From assembly GCA_002454015.1 (NCBI GenBank), contig DKIB01000033.1, positions 1 to 17,745 of the forward strand: 17,745 nt of DNA, read 5' to 3'. The stretch's first letter is position 1; each line of letters starts with the position of its first letter. The notes below the pieces were generated by a model. That model had not been told where the DNA came from. It ran no database searches and was given only the letters and a program-made list of their open reading frames with translations. A program made the translations under genes and the position numbers. The stretch is from Proteobacteria bacterium UBA6729 (lineage in GTDB: Bacteria; Pseudomonadota; Gammaproteobacteria; Porifericomitales; Porifericomitaceae). Positions 7,401 to 14,981 of the stretch are shown piece after piece.

Positions 7401-7944
7401 AACAGGCATCTTCTCCATGCCTGCCGGTGCGCTGTACCTCCAGATAGAAACGGCCCGGAAAACGTTGCATCCAGTCTCCCAGCGCCCGCTGCGCCCGCTG
7501 TGTATCCCCAGCCAGCAAATACCGCTCCACTTCCCCGCGGGTGCCACCAGACAGGGCAATCAGGCCCTGTACCGCAGCCGCTTCCAGCCAGTCCTTGTGC
7601 AGACGCGGCTCGCCGCGACCACGCTCACGATACGCCCGTGCGATCAACTGACACAGCTGGCGATAGCCAGTAAGATTCTGGCACAACAGCACGATGCTAC
7701 AGGCCTCCTCGTCGACTTCACCATGGCGCAATTCGGCGCCGATGATCGGTTTGATGCCGTGCCGTCGGGCGGCCTGATAGAACTTGATCGCAGAAAACAG
7801 ATTGTCCTGCTCGGTGAGTGCCAATGCACTCATGCCCAGTGCAGCGGCACGTGCTGCCAATGGCTCTATACGCAACAGCCCATCTTCCAGTGAGTAATGT
7901 GAATGTACATGCAGATGTACATGAGAGTGCCGGGCTGTACTCAT
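4492..7944 (-). CDS. dnaE: DNA polymerase III alpha subunit
   Basis: This is the catalytic subunit of the replicative polymerase. At 1150 residues it is close to the 1160 of E. coli. An N-terminal PHP domain (about 7-280) begins HVHLHVHSHYSLEDG. It keeps a His-x-His pair at 12-14 but lacks other metal-ligand positions, for example TEQDN where active PHP domains have TDHGN, so it is probably not a nuclease. The C-family polymerase core has GPGRGSGGGSLVAYALGIT (356-374) and the catalytic aspartates in PDFDIDF (Asp397, Asp399) and KFDFLGLRT (Asp552). It then has a helix-hairpin-helix region near 850-890 and an internal clamp-binding motif QLGIF (908-912). An OB fold follows around 975-1055 and the C-terminal domain ends with ELRFGKRWR. 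The ATG overlaps the rnhB TGA by four bases, and accA follows immediately. Confidence 0.98.
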   Translation of the reverse strand: MSTARHSHVHLHVHSHYSLEDGLLRIEPLAARAAALGMSALALTEQDNLFSAIKFYQAARRHGIKPIIGAELRHGEVDEEACSIVLLCQNLTGYRQLCQLIARAYRERGRGEPRLHKDWLEAAAVQGLIALSGGTRGEVERYLLAGDTQRAQRALGDWMQRFPGRFYLEVQRTGRHGEDACLQRLLPIATAAAAPVVATNDVRFLGADDFEAHEARVCIHANERLNNADRQRRYTEQQHLRSPGEMCELFSDLPEALDNSVAIAERCNLELTLDQNYLPEFSPPAGQDQDQYITAQARTGLQDCLNTVATAVSPELYHQRLDHELKVITKMGFAGYFLIVADFVNWARQQGIPVGPGRGSGGGSLVAYALGITEIDPLQHGLLFERFLNPERVSMPDFDIDFCMHRRDEVLDYARQKFGRDRVAQIVTYGSMNARAVVRDCGRILGHPHGFVDKLAKLIPPDLDMTLDKAMQSTTELGSRYRDEDGVRVLIDLARQLEGTVRHAGRHAGGIVIAPGPLLDFVPLLYLSDQGEEPVTQYDMNDLQKVGLVKFDFLGLRTLTIIDDALRAVNAGRKAAEAVHIESLSLSDPRVYELICSGRTGAIFQLESEGMRTLIANLKPDCFKDLVALLALFRPGPLGAKMLDVFCDAKHGRKAARHTLEQLAEILSETHGVILYQEQVMEIARSLAGYSMGKADLLRRAMGKKDAKGMARHRCIFVEHAEENGVATDTAHNIFDQMEQFGRYGFNKSHSTAYALLSYRTAWLKVYYPAEFMAAALSSEMDHTERLNAGCDLLGELGLRLLPPAVNHSDYGFVVSSPSELRYGLGAVRGLGRQVVEELVRQRQQGGPYRGLYDLCYRQQPTNRQMLEALLQCGALDEFGVSRSRLQASLESVLQRAEQARDEARTGQLGIFAGAASAESAGTEHYVEAEPWSMAELLQYEKTLLGRYFSGHPFDRYSQELAALLNYQLAEARDESRGPRRLRCAGMVTRVINRPFGKRRMFLVYLEDATGRLLLRLPAEKYDLFRDQLQVGNPVYVQAEWVTTRGDRLWLDVQSITSLTQLRLHRASLRLRVGAQQADALIARHLPGLWVQDGGGSPVIIEYHNARASAELRFGKRWRTRITDTLVDQLRHGLGADNVRIRYDIRQSGE

Positions 7945-8549
7945 GCCGACCCGCCCTCACTCCGGTGGGCGGCAAGCGCCTGCTGCACTGGCGCATAGCT
8001 GCTGCGATGCACCTGACTGGCACCATAGCGCTGCAGTGCCTGCAGATGCATCCGGGTTCCATAACCCTTGTGTCTGGCGAAATTATAGTGTGGATATTGC
8101 CGGGATAATTCAACCATGTACTGATCGCGCTCCACCTTTGCCAGAATGGATGCAGCACTGATCGCCGCCACCTGTCGGTCACCCCCCACGACAGCGGTGA
8201 CCGGCAGCCCCAACTGTGGCGCGTATGGACCATCCACCAGCACATGCCGTGGTCGCACCGCAAGGGTGCGCACCGCACGGGCCATGGCCAGCAAACTGGC
8301 CCCCAGCACATTCAGTTGCTCTATCTCTGCCACCGCCGCCCAGGCTACGCCAAAGGCCAGGGCCCGGCTGCGTATCTGCATGGCCAGCGCTTCGCGCCGG
8401 GCCGGACTCAACCGCTTGGAATCATCCAGCCCGGCAATGGGCCGACGCGCATCCAGTATCACCGCCGCAGCACACACCGGGCCGGCCAGCGCGCCCCGAC
8501 CGGCCTCGTCCACTCCGGCTATGCACTCAGCGCCTGAGGTCTGGCTCAT
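7941..8549 (-). CDS. rnhB: Ribonuclease HII
   Basis: RNase HII nicks the RNA strand of RNA/DNA hybrids and starts removal of single ribonucleotides misincorporated in DNA. The protein has 202 residues, as expected. The four catalytic acidic residues can be placed: Asp14 and Glu15 in GVDEAGRG, Asp106 in LVDGPYAP and Asp124 in GGDRQV. The family motifs LDDSKRLSPARR, SAASILAKVERD and HKGYGTRMH are also present. The start overlaps the lpxB TGA and the stop overlaps the dnaE ATG, each by four bases, so its translation is locked to both neighbours. Location between lpxB and dnaE is classic. Confidence 0.97.
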   Translation of the reverse strand: MSQTSGAECIAGVDEAGRGALAGPVCAAAVILDARRPIAGLDDSKRLSPARREALAMQIRSRALAFGVAWAAVAEIEQLNVLGASLLAMARAVRTLAVRPRHVLVDGPYAPQLGLPVTAVVGGDRQVAAISAASILAKVERDQYMVELSRQYPHYNFARHKGYGTRMHLQALQRYGASQVHRSSYAPVQQALAAHRSEGGSA

Positions 8550-9733
8550 CGCTCCCTTCCTGCGGTTGCCACGGGCGGCAGCAGTTCCAGTACAGCATCT
8601 GCAGCACGCTGGTCAGCACCACGCCCCAGCTGATCGCGTACCCCGCGAAATTGCTCCTGCAACCGACGCACTGCCTGCGGTGTATTGAGCCAGTGCAACA
8701 GTGCTGACCCCAGCACCTCGGGACGCACCTGACGCTGCATAAACTCGGGCACCAGCCGCTGACCGGCCAGCAGATTCGGCAGGGCAATATGGCGCACGGA
8801 AACCAGACAACGCAACAGTGCATAACTCAACCAGGGCATCCGATAGGCGACCACCATCGGTCGTTCCAGCAACAGACCTTCCAGGGTGGCTGTACCAGAG
8901 GCGAGCAGCACTGCATCTGCTGCACACATCACCTCCGACATACGATTATGAAACACCTGCAGAGGCAATCCTGGATATTGGCGATCCCGTTCCTGACGCA
9001 GTCTCTGCACATCGGCTGCGCCGACCAGACTGGAGATGAATCGCAACTCCGGGTTACGCTGCAGACACCAGGCTGCCGTTTGCAGAAAGGGTGTGGTCAA
9101 CTGCCGCAGCTCGCTACTGCGACTGCCCGGCAACAGGGCGACCCACTGGCCGTCCGCAGGCAACCCCAGCGCCGCACGTGCCGCAGCAACGGAACCGACC
9201 TGCGCTGCCGGGTCATTCAGGATGCGGTCCACCACCGGATGACCTACATAGCGTGCACATACGTCGGTGTGCTGATAAAACTCTTCCTCAAAGGGCAACA
9301 GAATCAACAAACGATCCAGGGCACGTGCCATACGACGTACCCGGTAGCGTCGCCAGGCCCACACGGAAGGACTGACATAGTGCACCGTGCGGATACCGTG
9401 GGCATGCAACGACTCCTCCAGACCCAGATTGAATTCAGGCGCATCCACTCCAATGAATACATCCGGACGATGCTCCAGAAAATGTTCCCGCAGGCGACGG
9501 CGCAGGACCCACAGTTCGAACAGGCGCCCGGCCAACTGCGACACATCACACATGAAGCTCAATCGATCCATTGCAAACAGGCTGTTAAAGCCGGTGCGGG
9601 CCAGCTGCGGACCGCCTATGCCTTCTGCCTCAAGCCCGGGCATGGAGCGCCGCATGGCAGCCAACAGTCCGGCGGCCAGCAGATCGCCGGAGGGCTCACC
9701 GACCACGACCCCGATACGCACGCGCCGGGTCAA
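8546..9733 (-). CDS. lpxB: Lipid-A-disaccharide synthase
   Basis: LpxB, a GT19-family glycosyltransferase at the inner face of the inner membrane, joins UDP-2,3-diacylglucosamine to lipid X to form the lipid A disaccharide phosphate. The 395 residues contain GEPSGD (12-17), GIGGPQL, FIGVDAPEFN with Asp97 at the position of the E. coli catalytic Asp98, YVSPSVWAWR, LLPGSRSSEL, LLASGTATLEG and SLPNLLAG-like ALPNLLAG. The start is TTG at 9733, overlapping the lpxA TGA in a TTGA junction. A GTG at 9721, which would remove four residues, is a plausible alternative because a GGAGAG lies 12 bases before it but only two bases before the TTG. The stop overlaps rnhB by four bases. Confidence 0.97.
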   Translation of the reverse strand: MTRRVRIGVVVGEPSGDLLAAGLLAAMRRSMPGLEAEGIGGPQLARTGFNSLFAMDRLSFMCDVSQLAGRLFELWVLRRRLREHFLEHRPDVFIGVDAPEFNLGLEESLHAHGIRTVHYVSPSVWAWRRYRVRRMARALDRLLILLPFEEEFYQHTDVCARYVGHPVVDRILNDPAAQVGSVAAARAALGLPADGQWVALLPGSRSSELRQLTTPFLQTAAWCLQRNPELRFISSLVGAADVQRLRQERDRQYPGLPLQVFHNRMSEVMCAADAVLLASGTATLEGLLLERPMVVAYRMPWLSYALLRCLVSVRHIALPNLLAGQRLVPEFMQRQVRPEVLGSALLHWLNTPQAVRRLQEQFRGVRDQLGRGADQRAADAVLELLPPVATAGRER

Positions 9734-10530
9734 CTCTCCATACCGTGCCTGCGCCTGCGCCTGCGCACTATGCCGCGTTCAGAACTGCGGATAAAGGCTA
9801 CCAGCTGTTGTACCTCAGGCCCGGCCAACGCATCCAGTTTTTCCAGCAAATCACCCAGTCGCAAACCCAGATCGGTAATCAGGTGAAAGGCCTGATGCAA
9901 CACCACGATGGTCGGCGGCGCCACGCCACGACGGCTCAGCCCAATCTCATTGACTCCAGATAGCCAGTTGCCTTCCTGCCCGGCCACGATCATGCACGGC
10001 GGGGCATCCCTGACCAGCTTGGTGCTCGCAGCGACAAAGCCATGGCTGCCGATACTGCAAAATTGATGTACCCCCGCCATGCCACCCACAGCCGCATGGT
10101 CATCAACACGCACATGACCGGCAAGTTGCACGCCATTAGACAGAACGATGTCGTTGCCAAGGCTACAGTCATGTGCAATGTGCGTATACGCCATGATCCA
10201 GTTATCACTGCCTATACGGGTATAGCCAACATCACTGGCAGTACCTCGATGCACCGAACAGAACTCGCGTATTACATTGCCATCACCGATCTCCAGATGA
10301 CTGTCTTCGCCATCCCGGTATTTCTTGTCCTGGGGAATCTCGCCGATGGAGCAGAACTGATAGATCTGATTATCCCGACCAATGCGCGATGGCCCACGGA
10401 TCACCGTGCCCGGTCCCACCCGGGTGCCTGCACCGATCTCTACCTCCTCACCTATCACCACATGCGGGCCTATACAGACATCATCGGCCAGCTGTGCGTC
10501 TGCAGCTATAATCGCAGTGGGATCAATCAT
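9730..10530 (-). CDS. lpxA: UDP-N-acetylglucosamine acyltransferase
   Basis: LpxA transfers (R)-3-hydroxyacyl from ACP to the 3-OH of UDP-GlcNAc, the first step of lipid A synthesis, working as a homotrimer. The 266 residues start with a left-handed beta helix of hexapeptide repeats (about 1-185), with IGRDNQIYQF, HRGT and the catalytic His120 in HIAHDCSLG (His125 in E. coli). A helical C-terminal region follows and ends in a run of Arg residues. By alignment, Ala168 takes the place of E. coli Gly173, the hydrocarbon-ruler residue that sets acyl length (Met in Pseudomonas, which selects C10). A small residue fits a longer chain than C10, but this is inference. The ATG overlaps the stop of the lpxD-fabZ fusion (ATGA), and its own TGA overlaps the lpxB TTG. 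Confidence 0.98.
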   Translation of the reverse strand: MIDPTAIIAADAQLADDVCIGPHVVIGEEVEIGAGTRVGPGTVIRGPSRIGRDNQIYQFCSIGEIPQDKKYRDGEDSHLEIGDGNVIREFCSVHRGTASDVGYTRIGSDNWIMAYTHIAHDCSLGNDIVLSNGVQLAGHVRVDDHAAVGGMAGVHQFCSIGSHGFVAASTKLVRDAPPCMIVAGQEGNWLSGVNEIGLSRRGVAPPTIVVLHQAFHLITDLGLRLGDLLEKLDALAGPEVQQLVAFIRSSERGIVRRRRRRHGMES

Positions 10531-12062
10531 GTGTCACGACTGTTTACTACAGCAGTCAGTATGGCAGTGGCCACCTCTTCACTACCCACGGTGGCACTGC
10601 ATATACAACGCAGATAACGCTGCCTGGTATGGCGGCTATGCACATCAAGCAGCAGTTGATCGCCGGGGTATACCGGGCGCTTGAAACGCACCTTGTCCAG
10701 ACCGGTAAGGTACAGTATCGAATCAGCAACACTGGCCTGCCGGGAGAGCATATACAGAATTGCCGCGGCCTGTGCCAGCGCCTCCAGCACCAGCACGCCT
10801 GGCATAATGGGATGGGTCGGGAAATGGCCCTGAAAAAAGGGCTCATTAAGACTGACATTCTTGATGGCCTGCAGATAGATCTTTGACCCATCCTCACCAT
10901 GCCTGGTAACACGGTCAATCAACATAAACGGATAGCGGTGCGGTAGCAGGCGCAGTATCTGCCGGGCATCCAGCACCCCTGTCGGGGTGGGCAACACAGG
11001 AGCCGCCGATGCCTGTGGAGCCGAGCCGGTACCAGCACCCAGCCGACGCAGCGTCCGGTCCAGATTGCGGTACTGCACGATATTCCGTCGCCAGGTTCTG
11101 ATATCCGTCTCCGGCAACGCTGAGGCATACACCCCGGCACGGGGTATCGATGCAGCCACCCGGGTACTGCCGGCCAGGGTAACCCCGTCAGCAATGCGGA
11201 TATGGCCATTGATGGCACAGTCCCCACCGATACGACAGCCTGAACCAATCTGCGTGCTGCCTGCAATGCCGGTACAACCAGCGATGATGGTATTAGCACC
11301 AATCTCCACATTGTGGCCTACATGGACCTGATTATCCAGCTTCACCCCATCGGCAATCACGGTGTCCTGGAGGGTACCACGGTCCACCGTGGTGTTGGCA
11401 CCGATCTCTACCCGGTCACCGATGCGCACACCGCCGCGCTGTGGAATATTTACCCAGCTGCCCTGATTTTCAGAAAAGCCGAAGCCATCGGAGCCAATCA
11501 CCACACCAGGATGCAGGATCACGGCACTCCCCACCCTGACCCCGTGCATCAGACTGACCCGCCCCAACAATCGTGAATCCGCACCGATGACCACGTCGCT
11601 ACCTACCACACAGCCTGGTCCTACCCACACGCCCGGACCAATCACCGCCCCGGCCTCAATCACGCTGCCGGCATCCACGCGGGCACTGTTATGCACCTCG
11701 GCGGCTGCGGACAGCTGTACCCCGGCGGCAATGCCGGGATTGACAGGTGGCAGGGGAAACAGCAGCTGCGCGGCCCGGGCATAGCCCAGATAGGGTTCAT
11801 CCACGATCAATGCTGCTGTCTGGCACGCCTCCAGATCACACTCTTTCAGAATGACTGCACCAGCACGGGTATGTGGCAGTTGCTTGCGGTAGCGCGATGA
11901 GGCAAGAAACGCCAGCTGCTCGCCGCTGGCCTGATCCAATGGCGCAACCCCACAGATACGCCGCTCCGGGTCGCCACGCAATTGCGCCCCCAGATGATCA
12001 CGCAATGCCCCCAGGGTACAGCCCACAGCAGCCTGACTGCGCGATGCGCGCTCCGGCACCAT
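10527..12062 (-). CDS. lpxD-fabZ: LpxD-FabZ fusion: acyltransferase plus hydroxyacyl-ACP dehydratase
   Basis: One uninterrupted ORF of 511 codons encodes two enzymes that are normally separate. Residues 1-342 are a complete LpxD (UDP-3-O-acylglucosamine N-acyltransferase). They comprise an N-terminal uridine-binding domain (to about 110) and a left-handed beta helix with HPGVVIGSDGFGF and catalytic His250 in QVHVGHNVEIG. The usual LpxD C-terminal helix follows, in GVYASALPETDIRTWRRN. Residues 343-362 form an Ala/Pro/Gly/Thr/Ser-rich linker. Residues 363-511 are a complete FabZ, the 3-hydroxyacyl-ACP dehydratase, with LLPHRYPFMLIDRV, NEPFFQGHFPTHPIMPG (catalytic His413), LVLEALAQ (Glu427) and FKRPVYPGDQL. 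No stop or frameshift lies at the junction. An in-frame GTG at 10976 lies exactly at the usual FabZ N-terminus but lacks a convincing ribosome-binding site, so minor separate FabZ production is possible. No strong Shine-Dalgarno is seen for the lpxD start, 27 bases after skp. Confidence 0.97.
   Translation of the reverse strand: MVPERASRSQAAVGCTLGALRDHLGAQLRGDPERRICGVAPLDQASGEQLAFLASSRYRKQLPHTRAGAVILKECDLEACQTAALIVDEPYLGYARAAQLLFPLPPVNPGIAAGVQLSAAAEVHNSARVDAGSVIEAGAVIGPGVWVGPGCVVGSDVVIGADSRLLGRVSLMHGVRVGSAVILHPGVVIGSDGFGFSENQGSWVNIPQRGGVRIGDRVEIGANTTVDRGTLQDTVIADGVKLDNQVHVGHNVEIGANTIIAGCTGIAGSTQIGSGCRIGGDCAINGHIRIADGVTLAGSTRVAASIPRAGVYASALPETDIRTWRRNIVQYRNLDRTLRRLGAGTGSAPQASAAPVLPTPTGVLDARQILRLLPHRYPFMLIDRVTRHGEDGSKIYLQAIKNVSLNEPFFQGHFPTHPIMPGVLVLEALAQAAAILYMLSRQASVADSILYLTGLDKVRFKRPVYPGDQLLLDVHSRHTRQRYLRCICSATVGSEEVATAILTAVVNSRDT
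10977..11036 (-). other. Interdomain linker of the LpxD-FabZ fusion
   Basis: The coding segment for residues 343-362 (AGTGSAPQASAAPVLPTPTG) replaces the lpxD stop and the usual lpxD-fabZ intergenic region. It is small-residue and proline rich, as expected for a flexible tether. It contains an in-frame GTG at 10997 and a second begins right after it at 10976; neither has a well-spaced purine-rich Shine-Dalgarno. Confidence 0.85.
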
Positions 12063-12089
12063 CAGCCCGACCCCTGCCCGCAGACGACT

Positions 12090-12656
12090 CTACTCTGTGG
12101 TGCTCTCTGCTGCATTGTCTTCGCTGGCAGATGCACCAGGCCGTTCGCTGAGTTTTTTGAGCACCTGTTCGGTAATATCTGTCTGCGGATCAAAATAGGG
12201 CAAGGTCTCCCGATTCAGTATCAGGTCATAGTCTTTTGCACGCGCTATGCTCTGTATGGCATCAATGATCAAACGCTGGATCTTTGAAAGTTCTTCATTC
12301 TTTCTGTAGGTAAGATCCTGTTTATATTCATCCTGCTTGCGTTCCAGATTGCGACGCTCACCGATCACCTTGCGCTCCGTACGTCTACGCTCGCCCTCAG
12401 TCATGATTGCACCTTCCTTTGACAATTTCTCCTCCAGCTTGCGCAGCTCCCGGCGCAGACCCGCCACCTCAGTCTCCAGCGGAGTGAATTCCTTCTCAAT
12501 TTCGATACGGGCCCGTTCCGCCTGTGGCGATGATTCCAGTACGCGAATCAAGTCCACTACACCGATTTTGTATCCTGATTCCTGCGCCCCAACTGGCTGG
12601 AAGCACAGCACAAGAATGATTGCGCTGGCTGTATAAATGCATTGTCGTGTTTGCAT
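12090..12656 (-). CDS. skp: Periplasmic chaperone Skp/OmpH
   Basis: Skp is a trimeric periplasmic holdase that keeps unfolded outer-membrane proteins soluble on the way to the BAM complex. The 188-residue protein has a signal peptide with cleavage likely after Ala24 (QPVGA, then QESG). A conserved IGVVDLIRVLESSPQA core strand region follows, then a long charged coiled-coil hairpin (about 45-135, with EIEKEFTPLETEVAGLRREL), and a second core element YDLILNRETLPYFDPQTDITEQVL. It is slightly longer than E. coli Skp (161) through an acidic C-terminal tail. A strong AAGGAG ribosome-binding site (12665-12670) overlaps the bamA stop, and the ATG is 12 bases after bamA. The position between bamA and lpxD matches the family. 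Confidence 0.95.
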   Translation of the reverse strand: MQTRQCIYTASAIILVLCFQPVGAQESGYKIGVVDLIRVLESSPQAERARIEIEKEFTPLETEVAGLRRELRKLEEKLSKEGAIMTEGERRRTERKVIGERRNLERKQDEYKQDLTYRKNEELSKIQRLIIDAIQSIARAKDYDLILNRETLPYFDPQTDITEQVLKKLSERPGASASEDNAAESTTE

Positions 12657-12668
12657 GTTCTGGTCTCC

Positions 12669-14981
12669 TTAAAATGATGTGCCAAAGGTAAACTGGAAGC
12701 CCTGTGTGCGGTCACCAGGCCGTGCACCCAGCGGGGATGCCAAACTCACGGTCAGCAGCCCTACCGGGGAGACCCATATACCGCTGAGCCCTACCGAATA
12801 GCGCAGTGCCTTGCTGTCTCCGCCAGCATCGGGATCATCCAGATCATACACGTTCCCGATGTCAAAAAAACTGGTTATCCGCAGTTGATCACTTTCCTTG
12901 ATAAAGGGCAGTGGCAGGATCAGCTCCGCGCTACCAAACAATTTCAGGTTGCCCCCCCGGGCGCCACCACTGGAGTCCTTCGGGCCCACCGTGTTTTCCT
13001 CAAACCCGCGGATAGAGCGCGGCCCCCCCAGATAAAAGTTTTCATAAAACGGCAGCATAGTGGTACCGGCAAAGCCATCACCGTAGCCGATATCACCCTC
13101 CAGCAACATGGTGAGCGATTCAGTAATGGGCAGGTACCAATCAGTGCGGTAGTCCAGCTTGAAAAAACTCAGTGACTTGCCAAATGAAGGCAGGCCCAAT
13201 TCGGCACCAAAACGCTGCAGTAACCCGCGATTCGGCAACAGTGCCTTGTTGCGGGTATCGTAACTGAAACTTGAGGTCAGCCGCAACTGATTAAAGGAGC
13301 TACCCTCCCGGGCAATGAAGTCGCGTGCCCGCTGACCTGATGGAGTTGTATCCAGGTCATTGATCTCATGTGCCAGCCCGACATTGAGAAAGTTGTACTC
13401 GGAGATCGGAAATCCGAAGTCCACCCCGGTACTCAAGACCGTGGCATCATAGTCAGAAACATTGGCATCACCCGCATCCACGCGACGATATGAGACATTG
13501 AATCCGCGACTCACACCATCAATGGTGTAGTAAGGATTTATGTATCCCACTGAGAAATTTCTATCCACCTGACTGTTGTTGAAGGTAAAGTTGACCCGAT
13601 TGCCGGTACCAACAAAATTATCCTGAGTCACACTGAAACGGAATATGAGGCCCTGATTTTGCGAAAATCCAATGCCCGCCAGCAGGCTACCGGCCGGACC
13701 TTCGGTCACAGAGTAATTTACATCTACCTGGTCATCGGCACCCGGCACCTGCGGCGTTTCCACATTAACGGCAGAGAAATAGCCCAGACGCTGCAGGCGT
13801 ACCCGACCGCGCTCCACCCTGGTGGTGGAAAACCATGAGCTCTCCTGCTGACGCATCTCGCGCCGCAATACCTCATCCCGGGTGCGCTCATTACCGGAGA
13901 AGGTCACCCGGCGCACATAGGAACGCTTGCCCGGATCAACAAAGAAACTCAACTCTACGCCGTTATTCTCATCATCAATTTTGGGTACCGGGTTAACATT
14001 GGCAAAGGCATAACCTTCTTCCCCGAGTCGCTGCGTGATACGACTACTGGCAGCCGTAATCGCCTTGCGTGAGAACAGATCGCCACGGGCGATGGTGATC
14101 AGTTCAAACAGTTCCTCCTCCGGCACGATAAACTGACCTGCCAGCGAGATCTCAGCGATCCGATACTGACCTCCTTCAGAAAGATTAATGGCGATGTATA
14201 TGTGTTGTCGGTCCGGACTGATCGACACCTGCGTGGAATCAATGGAGAAACGCACATATCCCTGATCCTGATAGAAGGACTGCAACAACTCCAGATCGGC
14301 GGCGAGTTTCTGCCGGGAATACTGATCATCGCCGCTGATAAAGGAAAACCATCCGGATGTGGAAGAATTAAACTTGTCAAGCAGATCATCCTCATCAAAC
14401 ACCTGTGCCCCAATGATGTTGATACTGCTTATCTTTGCCTTCTCGCCCTCAAAAATATCGATCTCAATGGCGACACGATTATCATCCAGCGCCGTTACCC
14501 TTGAAGTTACACGTGCCGCATACTTGCCCAGCGCAAAATACTCACGCGCCAGTTCATTCTCAATGCGTTCCAACTGCGACTTGTTATACACGCGACCCTC
14601 CACGAAACCCAGCTCACGCAAGGCATCGATCAAATCTTCGGTCTTGATATCCTTGTTGCCACTGACCTCAACCTTGCCTATGGCAGGGCGTTCCACCACC
14701 AGCACCACCAGGGTATTGCCCTCGCGCTCCAGACGCACATCCTCAAAAAAACCGGTCTGATACAGGGCACGGATGGCCGGTGCCGAATTCTCTCTGGTAA
14801 ACTGATCGCCGACCTGAAACGGCAAATAGTTGAATACCGTACCCGGCTCTATACGCTCCAGACCACGCACCTGCACATCACTGATCGTGAACTCCATGTC
14901 CGCACTCGACAAGCTCTCGCCAGCCGTGGCGGGCGCAACCACCTGCAACAGCAGACACAGTCTCCATAACACCCTTCTCAT
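12669..14981 (-). CDS. bamA: Outer membrane protein assembly factor BamA
   Basis: BamA is the Omp85 core of the machine that inserts beta-barrel proteins into the outer membrane. The 770 residues have a signal peptide with cleavage likely near Ala20 (PATA, then GES). Five POTRA domains span about 28-430 (starting EFTISDVQVRGLERIEPGTV and ending at NVETPQVPGADDQVDVNY). A 16-strand C-terminal barrel runs from about 435 and includes the lid-lock type motif SIRGFEENTVGP, where E. coli has VRGF. The protein ends in FGTSF, the terminal aromatic expected of a barrel signal. The ATG overlaps the rseP TGA by four bases. The sequence is full length with no defect seen. Confidence 0.97.
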   Translation of the reverse strand: MRRVLWRLCLLLQVVAPATAGESLSSADMEFTISDVQVRGLERIEPGTVFNYLPFQVGDQFTRENSAPAIRALYQTGFFEDVRLEREGNTLVVLVVERPAIGKVEVSGNKDIKTEDLIDALRELGFVEGRVYNKSQLERIENELAREYFALGKYAARVTSRVTALDDNRVAIEIDIFEGEKAKISSINIIGAQVFDEDDLLDKFNSSTSGWFSFISGDDQYSRQKLAADLELLQSFYQDQGYVRFSIDSTQVSISPDRQHIYIAINLSEGGQYRIAEISLAGQFIVPEEELFELITIARGDLFSRKAITAASSRITQRLGEEGYAFANVNPVPKIDDENNGVELSFFVDPGKRSYVRRVTFSGNERTRDEVLRREMRQQESSWFSTTRVERGRVRLQRLGYFSAVNVETPQVPGADDQVDVNYSVTEGPAGSLLAGIGFSQNQGLIFRFSVTQDNFVGTGNRVNFTFNNSQVDRNFSVGYINPYYTIDGVSRGFNVSYRRVDAGDANVSDYDATVLSTGVDFGFPISEYNFLNVGLAHEINDLDTTPSGQRARDFIAREGSSFNQLRLTSSFSYDTRNKALLPNRGLLQRFGAELGLPSFGKSLSFFKLDYRTDWYLPITESLTMLLEGDIGYGDGFAGTTMLPFYENFYLGGPRSIRGFEENTVGPKDSSGGARGGNLKLFGSAELILPLPFIKESDQLRITSFFDIGNVYDLDDPDAGGDSKALRYSVGLSGIWVSPVGLLTVSLASPLGARPGDRTQGFQFTFGTSF

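Noticed and set aside
8789..9886. Plus-strand ORF of 365 codons opposite lpxB and the end of lpxA
   Set aside because: It lies wholly antisense to confidently identified genes, its product resembles no family I know, and it has the composition expected of a shadow frame.
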